DNA from: Stenocarpella maydis
Lineage: Eukaryota > Ascomycota > Sordariomycetes > Diaporthales > Diaporthaceae
Direction of reading: 5' to 3'
Assembly (NCBI GenBank): GCA_002270565.1
Contig: NQMI01000015.1
Span: 312,250 to 376,249, forward strand
DNA length: 64,000 nucleotides
The notes under the pieces were generated by a model. The model did no database searches and was not told where the DNA came from. It was given only the letters and a program-made list of their open reading frames with translations. Within the stretch, counting starts at the first letter, position 1. Each line of letters starts with the position of its first letter. The translations under genes and the position numbers were made by a program. This document shows, piece after piece, positions 23,008 through 34,744 of the stretch.

Positions 23008-26000
23008 GAAGCGTCGTGCCTTTCGACCGTATCGAGAGTGATGAGGAGGTGGGTGGGTTATTACACCTGCACATTCTGGTTCCCTATCTTATTCACTGTG
23101 CCGCACGCTAACTAAAAAGCAAACGTGTCAAGTGCAATAGCATCTACATCCACGACGGGAACAACTACATGTACGGCTGGCCACATGATCTCACCACTCA
23201 CGGAGGTTCAACTTAATGATCTACTCGGCTTCCTACTCTTCTCGGGCACTCAAACCTCCAGCTCTCCGAACCCCCTACCTATCGCTATCGCCCACGCCGA
23301 CAGATGGTACTGAGACCCATGGGAAGCCATGGCAACCCACAACATCTCCCAAGACCGACACGAGAGGAGGCTGCCGCCAGCGCCAGCTGCACCAGCTCGG
23401 GCACCACACATTGCATGCCAGGTACAGGCCGGGGATGGCCGACATGGCCTATCCTGAGGAGAACGGCCTTGACGGGAGTGCTGGCCAGCGAGGCCGATGA
23501 GTCCGCTGCGAAGAACCGCACGATGCAGATCACCTCGTCGTCACGGGAGTAATGGGCCTTGTATGGAGACGAGATATGCAGGCTGCAGACGGTTGGGCAG
23601 GATGCACGAGCAGGCGCCTTATATCTTGGATGCGTGATCGGGACGAGCTGGCTCGTAGCCTAGGGCATTGGGCCCAAGGCTCGCGGCCAACGCCCGGTAT
23701 CTGGAAAGGTTGCATGCGCACGAGGCCGGATTCCCAGGCCAAATAATGGTAGATTGACGTGAAATTCTCCAACTGTAAGTTTTATCCGCGCCTGCAGGTG
23801 AAGCTTATACGCACGCGAGGCAGCTCAGTCGGACTGTCGGTGGCCAGTATACCATGCCAAGAGATGGATTCGGGGCGTCTTCCGTGGCGGTGCAACGTTT
23901 CCACGGCGTGCATGGTTGTGCCACGGCAGTATTAACACTATAGGCCTGGTCGCCACACGTTCATGTTGTTTTACAATGTAGTAAGCAACGTACGGCCGAT
24001 GCATTGTTCGAATCTGATAATGTCTGGATAAAGATACAGCCACAGCCATATGTATAGCAGCACTAAGTCGAGTCCAACGGGGGGCGGGCCTGTCGGGCCT
24101 GGGATGTTCCTTTCAGGGGTTTGTTGTGGGTGATGATGGTGGCCACAGGGTGTGGTAGGTACTGTGATTGTATTTGGACTTTTTCTATTTTATTTTTATT
24201 TTGGTTTCTTTCTCCATCTTTTTGTCTCTTCCCTTGTGTTGCTGTGTGATTGATTGCAGGTGCTTACTTGTTGGTTATGCCCGGCGTGACCCCCCTCCCC
24301 CCAAGGTGCATCCACCCGGGCACACGACATGGTGGGCGTGCCGAGAACCTTAAGATTGAAAGAGATGCGATGGCATCGAGAAACAACCTTAGCGCTGTGA
24401 CTGACCCACCCAGGTTTGGAATACTGACAGGGGTGATCCCGACGGGAGGTTTAAGCTCGTCCGATGTTGGCTCCAAATGTTGACACGGCTGTTAGATTGC
24501 CCATTGAAGTTTATCTGTATTTGCGAGGTTCAAGCCGGCATATGCTTGCCTGGCCACCACCAACCAACATGTCGCGTGCTGGTCTGTTGTGATGGGGGTG
24601 GTATTGTTTACCCGAGCCTGTTATAGCCACCGCAGCCCCTGGCGGATGGGCGAGAAAAAAAACATTGAACCAACAACACAAGACTAGCGCTGGATTCGCG
24701 GTTATCTAGGGGTGTGTGGGGCGTGGCTTGGTCAAGTGCACGTGTGGCATTTTGGTATTCCGTATCGGTGACTGAATGCAGTTGTTGCTCAATTGCATCT
24801 TGGACGCCGATATCCACTTTGAGAGACATGTCCAGGCCTTATGGCCCGATACCCGAGAACACCATCTCCTGTTCACCTTTTAAACTGCCAAACATGAATC
24901 AGCAGGATGATGCCATTCGTGCCCCCAAGTCACATCCGGCAAGAGCAGACAGACGCCCAATACGTACGTGCCCATGCAGCAGCCAGCCACCCAGCGCATG
25001 TGACAGCTGCGCGGCACATTTGATCCGCGTTCAGGTGGTAACCCCACCGACCGCGGGTGACAGGGACAGCTTCCGGACCTGCAGGTGGCCGGGGCGCGCT
25101 GCGTGGCATCCGTGCAGTCGCATGGCGTATTTCCTTAGTAATTCCTTCGGGGGAGGCCTAGCCAGCCCATAGTGCAGTATACTATAGGAGAGCAGGGACA
25201 ATGGGAGGAATGGGGATTACTGCCAACGTCGACTAGCTAGCAAGTACGGAATGCACAGTAGTAGAGCCGAGGTCTGTTGTTATGCCGTATGTCCCATATC
25301 GACCACAACGGTCAACCAGGGGAGGACTCGTTTGCGTATTTATGCAGTATTCGATTCGCTGCAGTTTTGTGAGACGGGTTAATATGAATTTGAATAGCCT
25401 GCAGAGAGTGACAGGAGCCCCTCGTTGACCTCGTTGCCGGGGACTCGCAGGCCTGTCTATCTTTCTGACTGACTGCCTGCCCTGCCTGCCTGCTTATCTG
25501 TCAGCCAGCCAGTGGGGAACATTCATTACTCCTGTCCGAACGGTCCTAGAGATTCACCCCTTCCCGGGCGGTGCCTTGCATCACACCTTGCCTCAGCGAC
25601 GGGAGCAGGTTTGCTGGGATGGCGATGCGGGGGCCAGTCGGAAGACCAGGGCTGGCATGAAAGCGATGGTGGTCTTGGCACGAGTGTGGGTGGGGGGTGG
25701 CGTGTTTAAAGCGGGCTCTTTTTTTCTTTATCCGAACTATTGGATATACATAGTATACATAGTATTACTAAACCTAGGTGGTGGTACACAGCTAGCTACT
25801 GGTCGTTCCTGCCTTCCAGGGGCTGGCTGCGAAGCCGGGCTTGAGTGGCTTGGGTGGGGGGTGGAAGGAGGGCACGAGGGAGGACAGGACAAGAGGGGGA
25901 GCGGGGCGGGAGCCAGGGAAGGTGCAACTGGACTTTACATCGGGGGAAGGGGAGGGGAGACTAGATCTGGGCGGTGGGGTCGCCTTGACTTCGTTTTCGG

Positions 26001-26738
26001 CGGAATATGGCTAGGAGACCCCGTCCGTGCCGTGTGGTGGTGGTGGAGGGGCAGACAAGAAAGAAAGACAACCAAAAAAAAAGAGGGAGAGAAAAAATTG
26101 GGAGGGGGATGGCTCGAGTTAGGCAAAATCGGGTTTGGATTGGTCGATTCGGCTGATTGGGCCTGGGCCATCAATCTGGGCAACTGCAGCGGTCCCAGCT
26201 CCCCGCGGCTGCCCCTGTCGAGACCTAGTCCATGTCTCCTTCCTAGTCATGGTCCCTGAGCACAGTAGCAGAACGGAGTAGTTGCGAGCAGCCGCACCAG
26301 GCAGGATCTGCTTCTCCTGGTTGTGATGGCAGGCACAGTCTTGCCAGCCGCATCCATCGTGCTCAGGTACTTCCAAGTTATTTGTGCTTATGTACTGACT
26401 CCCTCTGCTTTTATCACCACAAAGGCAGCCAAACCAGTCCAGGGCGGAGACATCTGGAGTAAGCGTAATCTCGCGTCCCACCCCCCCCCAACAAGCTTGT
26501 GATCTTGGGGGCCCCGTCTTGATCTTCCTTGGTGTTTCTGTCTCTGTTCTGTCTTGTGTGTGTGTGTGTGACCTGTCAACTCGGACAAATCCACCATCTC
26601 GCGTCTTCGATCTTGCGTCTTCGATCTCGCATCTCGCATCGCATCTCGCAACTTGGACCTTGCTCTCGACGTCCCACATATACGTATGCACTATACGTCC
26701 CCATTCTTGCTCACCCAACCCACAGAAACCCAGCCAAG
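23008..26738. other. gene-poor intergenic stretch
   Basis: No supported gene in 3.7 kb. Several frames of 60-230 codons exist (for example 25576-26259) but have skewed G-rich composition and no domain. The right end is the promoter and leader of the hydrolase gene, with a (TG)n run near 26555-26570 and four near-repeats of CGTCTTCGATC/CGCATCTCG at 26599-26650. Confidence 0.45.
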
Positions 26739-27987
26739 ATGCCTTTTACAGAGATCAACGGCAAGACCATCTTCTACTCGTGGAAGCCGGCGAGCCGCGC
26801 AGGCCTGACCCTCTACTTTATCCACGGCCTGGGAGGAGCTCACTCGTTCTGGTCCCCCATTATCCCGGGCCTGGTCGAGGCTGGCTTCTCGTGTCTTGCC
26901 ATTGATGTGCCTGGTTCGTCTACTCACGTCTTCCTCGTGCCTCGCGATGGACAGAAGGGGGGGGGGGGAGAGCCAGCCGCTAACATGTGAACCTCTGCGT
27001 GCACAGGCTTCGGACAGTCGCCCTACCATGGCAAACCCCACAGCCTGCACGAGATTAGCGAAGACTGCATCGCCCTCCTCGAGAACCTGGGCAAGTCGCT
27101 CGACCGCACCATAATAATCGGCGCCTCAATGGCCGGCATCGTCTGCTGTGAGATCGCCGTGCGACACCAGGTCGCAGGCGTCGTCAGCGTCGGGCCCATC
27201 TGCCCGGGGCCAGAGACGAAGGAGGCATTCGAGCACAGGGTCGAGGTTATCAAGAAGGGTACGCCGAAACGAGAAGCACCTCCCCCCCCCCCCAGGGAGA
27301 GAAGCCAGCCAGCCAATGAGTAAATGGAGCAACGAACAGAGAGGCTGGCAGGCAGACAGGCAAATCGCTGACATATCATGTACAAAAACAGACGGCCTCG
27401 AGGGCATCGTAAACTCGATCGACATACCCACCCGCGCGACAGGCTCCAAGGCGACAAAGACAGCCGAGGCATTCGTGCGCTCGCTGATCCAATCCTCCAA
27501 CCCGGAGGCCTATATGACCCTGGCCCAGGCCATCGCCGACGCCCCCGTGCCCGAGTACAATAAGATCAAGGTACCGCTGCTGTGCGTCGCCGGCCAGGAG
27601 GACCAGGTCGCACAGCTCGAGGACCTGGCCCTGATAGGCGACGAGTACGTTTCACCCACAATGCCCATTTCCCCACCCTTGCGCTTATTGCCCTTTCTCC
27701 ACATTGCCGTATTTAGCCACTTGTCACTGCATGCTACATGCCATGCGCGCCACGGCGGCCCTGACCATGCCATGCCATGCCCCTGCAGATGCATATGCAA
27801 ACTATAACACGAGCGAACCATATGCTGACCACCATGGTCCCTCCGCAGATGGGGCGCGCCCTCCAAGACGGAGCTCGAGGTGCTGTTCGGCGTAGGCCAC
27901 TGGCACAGCATCGAGGACGCGGACGGGACGGAGGGGTGCCTGAAGAGGTTTGCGAAAAAGGTAGAACTCAAGTCTCGCGCTTTTTAA
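26739..27987 (+). CDS. alpha/beta-hydrolase fold protein
   Basis: Inferred exons are 26739-26913, 27007-27258, 27392-27644 and 27849-27987 (272 residues). The start is the ATG in CCAAGATGCC. The first intron begins with the less usual GTTCGT; the next two use GTACGC and GTACGT. Fold landmarks: IHGLGG (oxyanion-hole HG) near residue 30, GASMAG (nucleophile-elbow Ser) near residue 98, a late acidic turn AGQEDQV, and GVGHWHSIED with the putative catalytic His close to the C-terminus. Overall size resembles 3-oxoadipate enol-lactonase-like and other small soluble hydrolases. No signal peptide is seen, so it is probably cytosolic. The substrate cannot be deduced. For the last intron an earlier acceptor at 27789 would give an immediate stop, so the acceptor at 27848 was chosen. 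Confidence 0.85.
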
Positions 27988-29876
27988 TATGGTGGTCTTC
28001 CTGTCGTTGTTGGTTCGTGTTTATTGAGCTGGACGGATGGAGCTTTGTCTGCGCGCACAGCGCTTCTTGGATACCTTCACATTCTGTCTATCATCTTCCA
28101 GACGCCCGTTCCCTTTTTCTTGTTTCATTGAAAGCAGCAGACAGCATCGTCGCATCACGGGGTCTCTGATATTGACATTTTACGACAGGTCACGGATCTC
28201 GTCGCCAATGGCGGGGAGTAAAACGCAACGCTTCCTACAGTCGGTCCCTCCTCCTACGCCTACGGGAATTGACCGCTATACGTGCCCGGCAGGCAAGTCA
28301 CGAACGGCACCATGGTCTACGTGCGCAACGAGCGCTCGTCATGCATGTCTCACGGCGAGGTGCACTTCGGCAGCAATGCTCCCACCACAAACTTATATCC
28401 GCCCGAAGGACTCGTTGGTTCAGGCAGACTGTCTGCCCCACGCCAAGTTCTCGCTGGCAAGGCGGACTGCGGGAAGTTGGCCGTGTTGGACAGGGCCAGC
28501 CGTGTCAGGCACTTATGTGGTGGTTATTTTTTTTTTTTTTTTAGGAATAATACCAATGATGAATGCTCTTGATGATCCAAAGACAGTATCGCGTATCAGT
28601 GACAAAACCCAGACTTGAACATGCCCTTGGAGCGACCATGAGCAGCACAAGGCCAGTTGCGATGATGCCAGACAGACTCGAGATCACAATAAGGTGATCA
28701 CAATAAGGTAACAGGAGAAGAGAAGAAGAGAGACGAAGGAGGAAGAAGAGGAGGATGGAGAAGAAGAGGAAATGCAGAGAGGATTCGCTGTTGCCTTTAT
28801 AAAATCCTCGACTCGCAGGGGTGTCTGCATTCCAGCCAGTCTCGGCCTCGACCAAGGTTCAGAAAGTCGTACGATGATCTGACGATTAAAAGTGGGCCGC
28901 GGTCAGCCGCCCGCAGGCCGGCCACGCGCCACACCACACATATGCATGTGTGCATGCACTCCAACACTACTTCAGTACATACCCTCCAGCTCAACCACAT
29001 CTTTTCCTTTTCCAATTGGGGGATTGATGCGGCGGGCAATCAATCACCATGCACACAAAGAACAACGAAGGCCGAAGCGAGTCATTGTCCCCCCCCGCTC
29101 CCATCCTCAGCTGGCTGGCTGGGTGGGTGCGCCACATTGCCCACGCCATATGCAACTACTTGCATTTTTCTGAGTTGCCCCATCGGGTGGTAGTAGTATG
29201 TACTATGGTAGTATCTCTTGTCTAAGCGCGCCTGCGCTAACTAGCGCGTTTTCGTCACGGGGGAGGGTTTTTTTCTTTCTCCCTTTTTCTTTGTTATGCA
29301 TGACTTGGTTGGCCTGAAGTAAGTTAATCTGGGATTATATACATGTACTTTTTTGTATGTATGTTACTTGAGTATATATGTGCATCTACTTTGGTGTAAG
29401 TCAGGTGGGCACACCACTTTCTGAGTGAATAATGTTTGTATGTCACATGCAAATGTCCCTCCCCGCCCCGCTGGGATCTTGGTAAACTCCCCCACACACA
29501 CAATATCAAGTGCCGATAACTTAGGATTCAATGTTGCTTCACTCCTTCATATCCTATCCGTCACCATCAGCCAGCCAGACTCATCCGGGTAGCTGATGAC
29601 AAAAACTCTCAATCAGCATCCAGATGTCATCATCATCATCACCATCATCATCATCATTTGCCTCACATAGCTACGCAGCCAAGAACTCAGGATATCTGAT
29701 TTACATACGTGCTGCGTCGCCCCGGGTGCAATTACGCCCATCATCAAGGGCAGGGAGGTGACAAGTGCAACTATGTAACTAGTTAGTTTAGTTGATTGCG
29801 GGCCCGGTCATGATGACCACCAGTTGACAGTTGTGATGCCGAGCTGGCCCCCCGCCCCTTTTTTTTGGTTGGCTGG
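27988..29876. other. intergenic, simple repeats only
   Basis: No supported gene. It holds a T-run of about 18 at 28526-28543, a purine-rich GA tract at 28700-28775 and a (CAT)n microsatellite at about 29627-29657. Confidence 0.5.
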
Positions 29877-30087
29877 GTCACGTATTGCAATACGATCGGG
29901 GTTGTTGGTGGTTGTGTATATTCGCTCTATCGAGGAAGTAGTGGTGATGTGGGCGTAGCCCGCACACCAGTTGGGGTCGTTTTACTGGTAGGTGCTGACT
30001 AAGCCAGCACTGAGTCATCACCCTGCTGCAGTCACATGCTACAGTCAGTACACTACAGTTAAGCAGTCGGCCACTGGTATTGCCACA
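29877..30087. repeat. hairpin-chain repeat, copy A
   Basis: This segment starts with GGGTCACGTATTGCAATACG and ends with GGTATTGCCAC, and a related copy lies at 31914-32118. It contains several short self-complementary units: CGTATTGCAATACG (perfect palindrome, 29881-29894), GGGC-GTA-GCCC inside a TGTG/CACA pair near 29949, and GTGCTG-ACTAAGC-CAGCAC near 29992-30010. There is no coding capacity. The family is unrecognised; no Pol III B box was seen, so a tRNA-derived SINE is not supported. Boundaries are set by similarity between the two copies. Confidence 0.6.
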
Positions 30088-30656
30088 TTTTTTTTGATCA
30101 GATTGGATGCGAAACGGTGCAGTGGGGAACCTAGGAAGTCCTTGTAAACTTAATTCACGAGCTGATGAATTATCCTGACGCGTGTGAAAAGCCCCATTTG
30201 TAGCTACCTCGTCCTATTTTCCTGATCGGGCCACTTTCAGCCCCGGCACCGGGGCGCAATACCGTGCGCAGGGGCTGGAGTTGTGTTGGAGGTGGACTCG
30301 GGGGTTTTATCATTCCAATTATCTTTCACTGCCGGTGTCAAGTGGATAGCTAAGTAGTTGGCCCGGAGTTCATGCTGAGCTTTTCAATGACTTCCTGGTA
30401 ACTAAATGTCGGAAAGCAACATCTCGAGTCTCTAACTCACGGCTGAGGATGGGCCCCCTAGGGTGGGGGGACTACTTGTCCTTGGCTGCGCTATGCTATA
30501 ATACGATAGGCAGGATCCTCACGTGTAAATAGAAGCTTTCGCGTAGAGCTAGCACAAAGAAATTGTATGTTCGCTATGACAGTCTTGATACTAAGTTCCG
30601 CCTCAACGCCGGGAGAGTGGCACTCAAAAGGGTTGGGGGATAACAAATATTAGGCC
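30088..30656. other. intergenic, no gene seen
   Basis: No recognisable coding sequence or repeat beyond a T-run at its left edge. Confidence 0.45.
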
Positions 30657-31237
30657 TCAGTCCGCCGCTCTTCTCCAAAAGTCACTGACATTCTCGTAAT
30701 CGTCATTAGCGAAGCCGTGACTACTACTGTCGTAGTCATAGTCGTCACGATCGTATGAGAGATCACTGAAAGATCTGTCCCAGTAGTCTTCTTCGTATTT
30801 CACCGCGTGGATTACCCAGCCATGGCTCTCTATTTCCTTCCGAATGACATCACTCAGAGCATCCATATAAACCCTGAGAATGATCCTTTAGACGGATGGA
30901 ATTAACCTAAAGTAGGTATTGACTAGCGCTAGTGCTTCCGTAGCAACTTTTAAGTTATTAGGTCTATCAAGCTTTCGCTCCATGGATCCCATAAATACTG
31001 TATAGGAAGGTCGCTAGCGATTGTCCTGGCGGTAGTGCATCCAGCCTGGATTATCTCAAGAATATCCATAGTATTCTCAAGGCTGGTTTCACTACGATCC
31101 ATATAGAGTACATTTAGAAAGTTGATAACTATATCTTGTATGTTATTTGCATTGTTTCTCCGGATTTTGTTAAGAAATGATGGTAAATCTTTAGGCATAG
31201 TGTTGGAGAAGTTAGAGCAAGTGTGACTGTAAAACAT
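30657..31237 (-). pseudogene. unrecognised small gene, apparently frameshifted
   Basis: Two minus-strand frames have coding character: 31237-30950 (95 codons, with LPSFLNKIRRNNANNIQDIV and MDILEIIQAGCTTARTIASD) and 30866-30657 (69 codons, with MDALSDVIRKEIESHGWVI and an acidic/Tyr-rich tail). Between them a third frame reads KVATEALALVNTYFRLIPSV and then meets TAA near 30890. The three can be read as one protein only with a one-base shift near 30953 and removal of that stop. The alternative is two small genes or an unrecognised intron. I do not recognise the family and no membrane or signal segment is seen. Confidence 0.4.
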
Positions 31238-31913
31238 GGAGCTAGCTTCGCGGTGCAGTCTTGCTGATGTGGAGTGGACCGCACGTGAAACCTTTTAATC
31301 TCGCACTATTGGTATATCGGCTGATCTTGCAACAAATAGCATCGCGTATATCTTGTCCCGGAGCTCGCTAACGAGGCTGAGGAGGCTGATTGGCGTATCT
31401 ACGCCCGTTTACTGTTAAGTCTTCATCAGCTACAGCCACAGTCAATTCATCTTGGGGGATATCTTCTCATTCTCATATTTCTCTCAATAGGGTTTATGAC
31501 GTCGAAATAACTTGGATGCCCCTCTACTACGAGAGACAAAAGGCCGTCAGAAAGTACCTAGGTACTAGGCCCATATACTTGGTATGCTATCACCAGGTTT
31601 ATTGCTATAGTAGCTCTTAAAATAATGAACATCATGCTCATTTTGGTTGGAAATCCAGATATTAGGTAGACCAGAGGAATAGCTGAAATGAAGGTAACGG
31701 CTTCCTTGTAATTCGTTTAACTAAGTTAGCTTGTATACTAAGCAATTACTTACTCTCTGCATAAGCTTTAAACTAAACAGTCGAAAGCCATACTAGATAA
31801 TAGCTAGAAAATAATACAATGCAGCTAAAGTCCCCTGACCCTAGACACACATGCGAAATTACCTACCTAGGTAGGTATTATTGCCATGCGAAATATATCA
31901 AGCGTGTTGGATG
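31238..31913. other. intergenic, no gene seen
   Basis: No recognisable gene; AT content rises towards the transposon nest. Copies of the short palindrome CCTAGGTA occur near 31557 and 31863. Confidence 0.4.
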
Positions 31914-32118
31914 GGTCACGTATTGCAATGCGAGTGGGGTGTTGTTGTTATATTTTTCTCTCTGTCTGCAGTAGTGGGTGTAGTGGGCGTAGCCCACCAG
32001 CTATCTCGGGTCTATATAGTGGGTGGTAGTTGCTTAGTAAGCAACTACGCCCTCTGGCTACAGTATGGTGGCTGTAGCGATAGCCCACCAGTGTGCTGTT
32101 GCACACTACTATTGCCAC
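31914..32118. repeat. hairpin-chain repeat, copy B
   Basis: Diverged relative of 29877-30087, sharing GGGTCACGTATTGCAAT at the left, GTGGGCGTAGCCC in the middle and TATTGCCAC at the right. Its hairpins are cleaner: GTGGGC-GTA-GCCCAC; GTAGTTGCTT-AGT-AAGCAACTAC (10-bp stem, 3-nt loop); TGGTGGCT...AGCCCACCA; and AGTGTGC-TGTT-GCACACT. Stems are kept while stem sequence differs from copy A. This could be a structured RNA, subterminal hairpins of a DNA element, or both. Confidence 0.6.
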
Positions 32119-32501
32119 AAAACGTCTTCTATAGTGCCACACCTAATGCACACTCTGCTGCCCTGCCCGAATAATTTGGTTAGATGACTCAATGTATGCG
32201 GTACTATGCGCGAAGACAGCGTGTCAGTGAGTGCGCAAACATACAGCAGACTTCAGGCAGCTGCTCCCACAAGCCCACACCACCCTCCGATCGCCCCGCC
32301 AATCCTTCAGGCCGCATTCCTCCGGAGTGCCTTGTCTCTCTGTTGGTAGCAGCTAGGGCCGAATTGGCCAAAGCAATCATCTTTTAACAGTAGTTGCTGA
32401 GTCTTGAAATCCTTCCATGGATAGTCGGAAATGGTCCACCCAATCGTCCTAAGCTTCTAATTTTCCCGGCTCCCCAGGTGTCAGCGCTAACAACAAAAGA
32501 C
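32119..32501. other. intergenic, left flank of the Fot/pogo element
   Basis: No gene or repeat recognised in this stretch. Confidence 0.4.
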
Positions 32502-34744
32502 TACCATGGGGGATCACGATTTCGGATACCCCACCATTTCGGACACCAAAGATTCCGGCACCACACCAGAAAGTCTGTTACTTTGAGAAGCCATCATCAA
32601 CTCAATTCTGATCGTAGATAGTAATAGAGAATATCAAAATGAAGCCCCGAATCTGCTCTCCATCCTTATCATTTCATTGGTCGCTTTACCTGCCTTCCAG
32701 AACGTGTTCTCACCGCTGGCGGTGGCTCGTCTTCATCATCTTCGTCCAGATCCTCTTCTTCATCACCATCTACAACAATCTCGTCTTCAACTTCTTCTGC
32801 AGCCTCAATCTCTTAATTAAGGGCATCATCATCTTCAGCATTGCCGCCCAGTATCTCCTCAATATTCATAAACTTCTTGTTTGGATTGGGTATAGCTCGA
32901 CGCTTCTTGGTAGTAAGCCGAGCTACTTGAGCTTCCAGTTCAAGAATTCTCTTGTTAGAGATAGTCAACTCGGCCTGTTTCTCATCATATGCAATGCCAA
33001 TCTTCCGGTATTTACATCGCTCTGAAGCCGTAGCGTTTGGGCCCGCCATATTCATAATATCACGGCCTAACTTAATAGTATCACCATCAGAATCCTCATC
33101 AGAATTGTCTTCGGGTGCACGGCGTTTCTCTTTATCAACTTGAATCTCCGGGTGGAACAAAGCTTTTACGCGGCTAATAGGCCAATTGCCAGTAGTCCTC
33201 CACGCAGACTTAACGTTCTTCTCTGTAAAGCCCTTCTCTCAGGCATTACAATATGCCTTAATCAAATTAATCTTGTCCACAGGTGCTACATCAACAATTA
33301 ATTGCCAAGACGAAATTATAGAACGGTAGTATGCTTTAGCAGCATTAAATACACCATTATCTAATGGCTAAAGACCATAGGAGCAGTGGGCTGGTAGATA
33401 ACAACAAAATATATTGTTGTAAAAGCAGGTCGTTATGAACGCATCCTAAACACTTAGTCAGAACTCCACAATGGATTTTTTTTACAGCTTTAAACCTTTA
33501 GAATAGGAAGAAAACATACTATAGTATAGCTGAAATGACCATCAAGGATCAAAAGAATTGCCTCGCTCTCGTCTTCACGACGTTTGTTCATCTGGGGTAT
33601 GAGAACTTGCTTAAGGTACGCAACCCCGATTTCATTGTTAGTCTACCCATTGGGAGACGTAATATATTGCCACTTTGGGCAAGTCTTGCGGAATTCGTTA
33701 ATAAACCACTGCGTTTGGAGGTCTTTGCCTTTGAAAATGATGCCTGGCTCGAGGGCTTCTCCATTGGCTAGTATGGCTTTAAGCATAGTTGACCACCATC
33801 GTGACTGGTCGGATTTCAGCATTGCCTTCTTCGTCGCAGAAGTTCCGATGACTAGGGAATTAAGACCTGTAGATAGTTAGACTATATGCTTGATTGGGAC
33901 TCAATTGGAGCTCATTTATGTACTGAAACCTGCCATTAAACTGGCTTTATTAAGGTTGATGGTTAGGCTTGGCTTTACCCACGAGTATTTGTTGTCTCGG
34001 ATGTCAAAATACTAGTTGACTGCCCTTGGCGTGAACTCGTGAAAACGCGCTGCCTCTTGCCTACGCCCAACTTTGGTGGCAACCTCAGGGTGGCGGTTAA
34101 TAAAGCGTTGCACCCATTTCTTCCCAACATCGACTTTGGCGATAGATGCAGCTACTTCTTATATCGCACTGTGGCTCGGGGCAAACCCGAGCTTCTCTTA
34201 ACGTAAAATCCAGCTCACGATAGGTCTTTCTTGCTCAGAAGATAGTAAGGCATTGGAGGGTATGGTTTCGGGATCTTGCTTTAAATTATGCTTACTATTG
34301 ACCCGGTCTGAGAGTGTAGATATAGGCATATTGTATTTATTTGAGGCCTTATTTACAGATAGGCCATTTTCAACTATATTGAATACAGCATCTCGAACGG
34401 TCTCCTTAGTATAGGCTTTCGGCATTATGACAACTGCTCAGAAGGCCTACAGGATCGTTGAGGGCTGACAGGAAAGTTCTCTCGGTATAGGGGCACATCT
34501 TTAATTCGGCATTTGGGGTCAATTATGCACTCGGAATAAACGGCCCGCGAGGGACGCCAATCCGCTTTTGGAATAGTCTACGATGTTTATCAAGCAATGC
34601 TCTATCGATCTACGGTGTTTGTTTGCAAATAGCCTTAGTGGTTGTTGAGGAATGTGTAAGTAAATAAGGTGGGTTTGTGTGGTGGGTGAGAATTTTGGCT
34701 GTCCGAAATGGTGGGGTATCCGAAATCGTGATCCCCCATGGGTA
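32502..34744 (-). mobile_element. Fot/pogo-type Tc1-mariner transposon
   Basis: The element spans about 32504-34742 (2.24 kb) and is flanked by TA dinucleotides (32502-32503 and 34743-34744), the expected target duplication. Its ends are inverted repeats of about 42 bp with the core CATGGGGGATCACGATTTCG, identical apart from one extra C at the right terminus. A degraded pogo transposase lies on the minus strand. AT content is higher than in the surrounding single-copy DNA, and the coding frame carries stops, so it is an inactive copy. Confidence 0.9.
32640..34425 (-). pseudogene. degraded pogo/Fot transposase
   Basis: Reading begins at ATG 34425 with MPKAYTKETVRDAVFNIVE and SVNKASNKYNMPISTLSDRV, a psq/CENP-B-type helix-turn-helix. 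Further along the minus strand (about 33890-33535) come FKGKDLQTQWFINEFRKTC and an ITSPNG-stop-TNNEIG segment where a Trp codon is replaced by TAG. LLILDGH of the DDE_1 catalytic core follows. The C-terminal part (33160-32813) is Lys/Asp/Glu-rich with LELEAQVARLTTKKRRA, as usual for fungal pogo transposases. Multiple stops separate these blocks, so there is no functional product. Several stops fit G-to-A or C-to-T changes. Confidence 0.85.

Noticed and set aside
25576..26259. 227-codon plus-strand frame with Gly/Trp/Lys-rich protein
   Set aside because: Composition follows G-rich and A-rich simple sequence; no splice or domain support.
29877..32118. Hairpin repeats as tRNA genes or tRNA-derived SINEs
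   Set aside because: No cloverleaf with anticodon arm and no convincing A/B box sequence was found.
33535..33880. Plus-strand frames within the Fot/pogo element
   Set aside because: The DDE transposase motifs are on the minus strand at the same positions.
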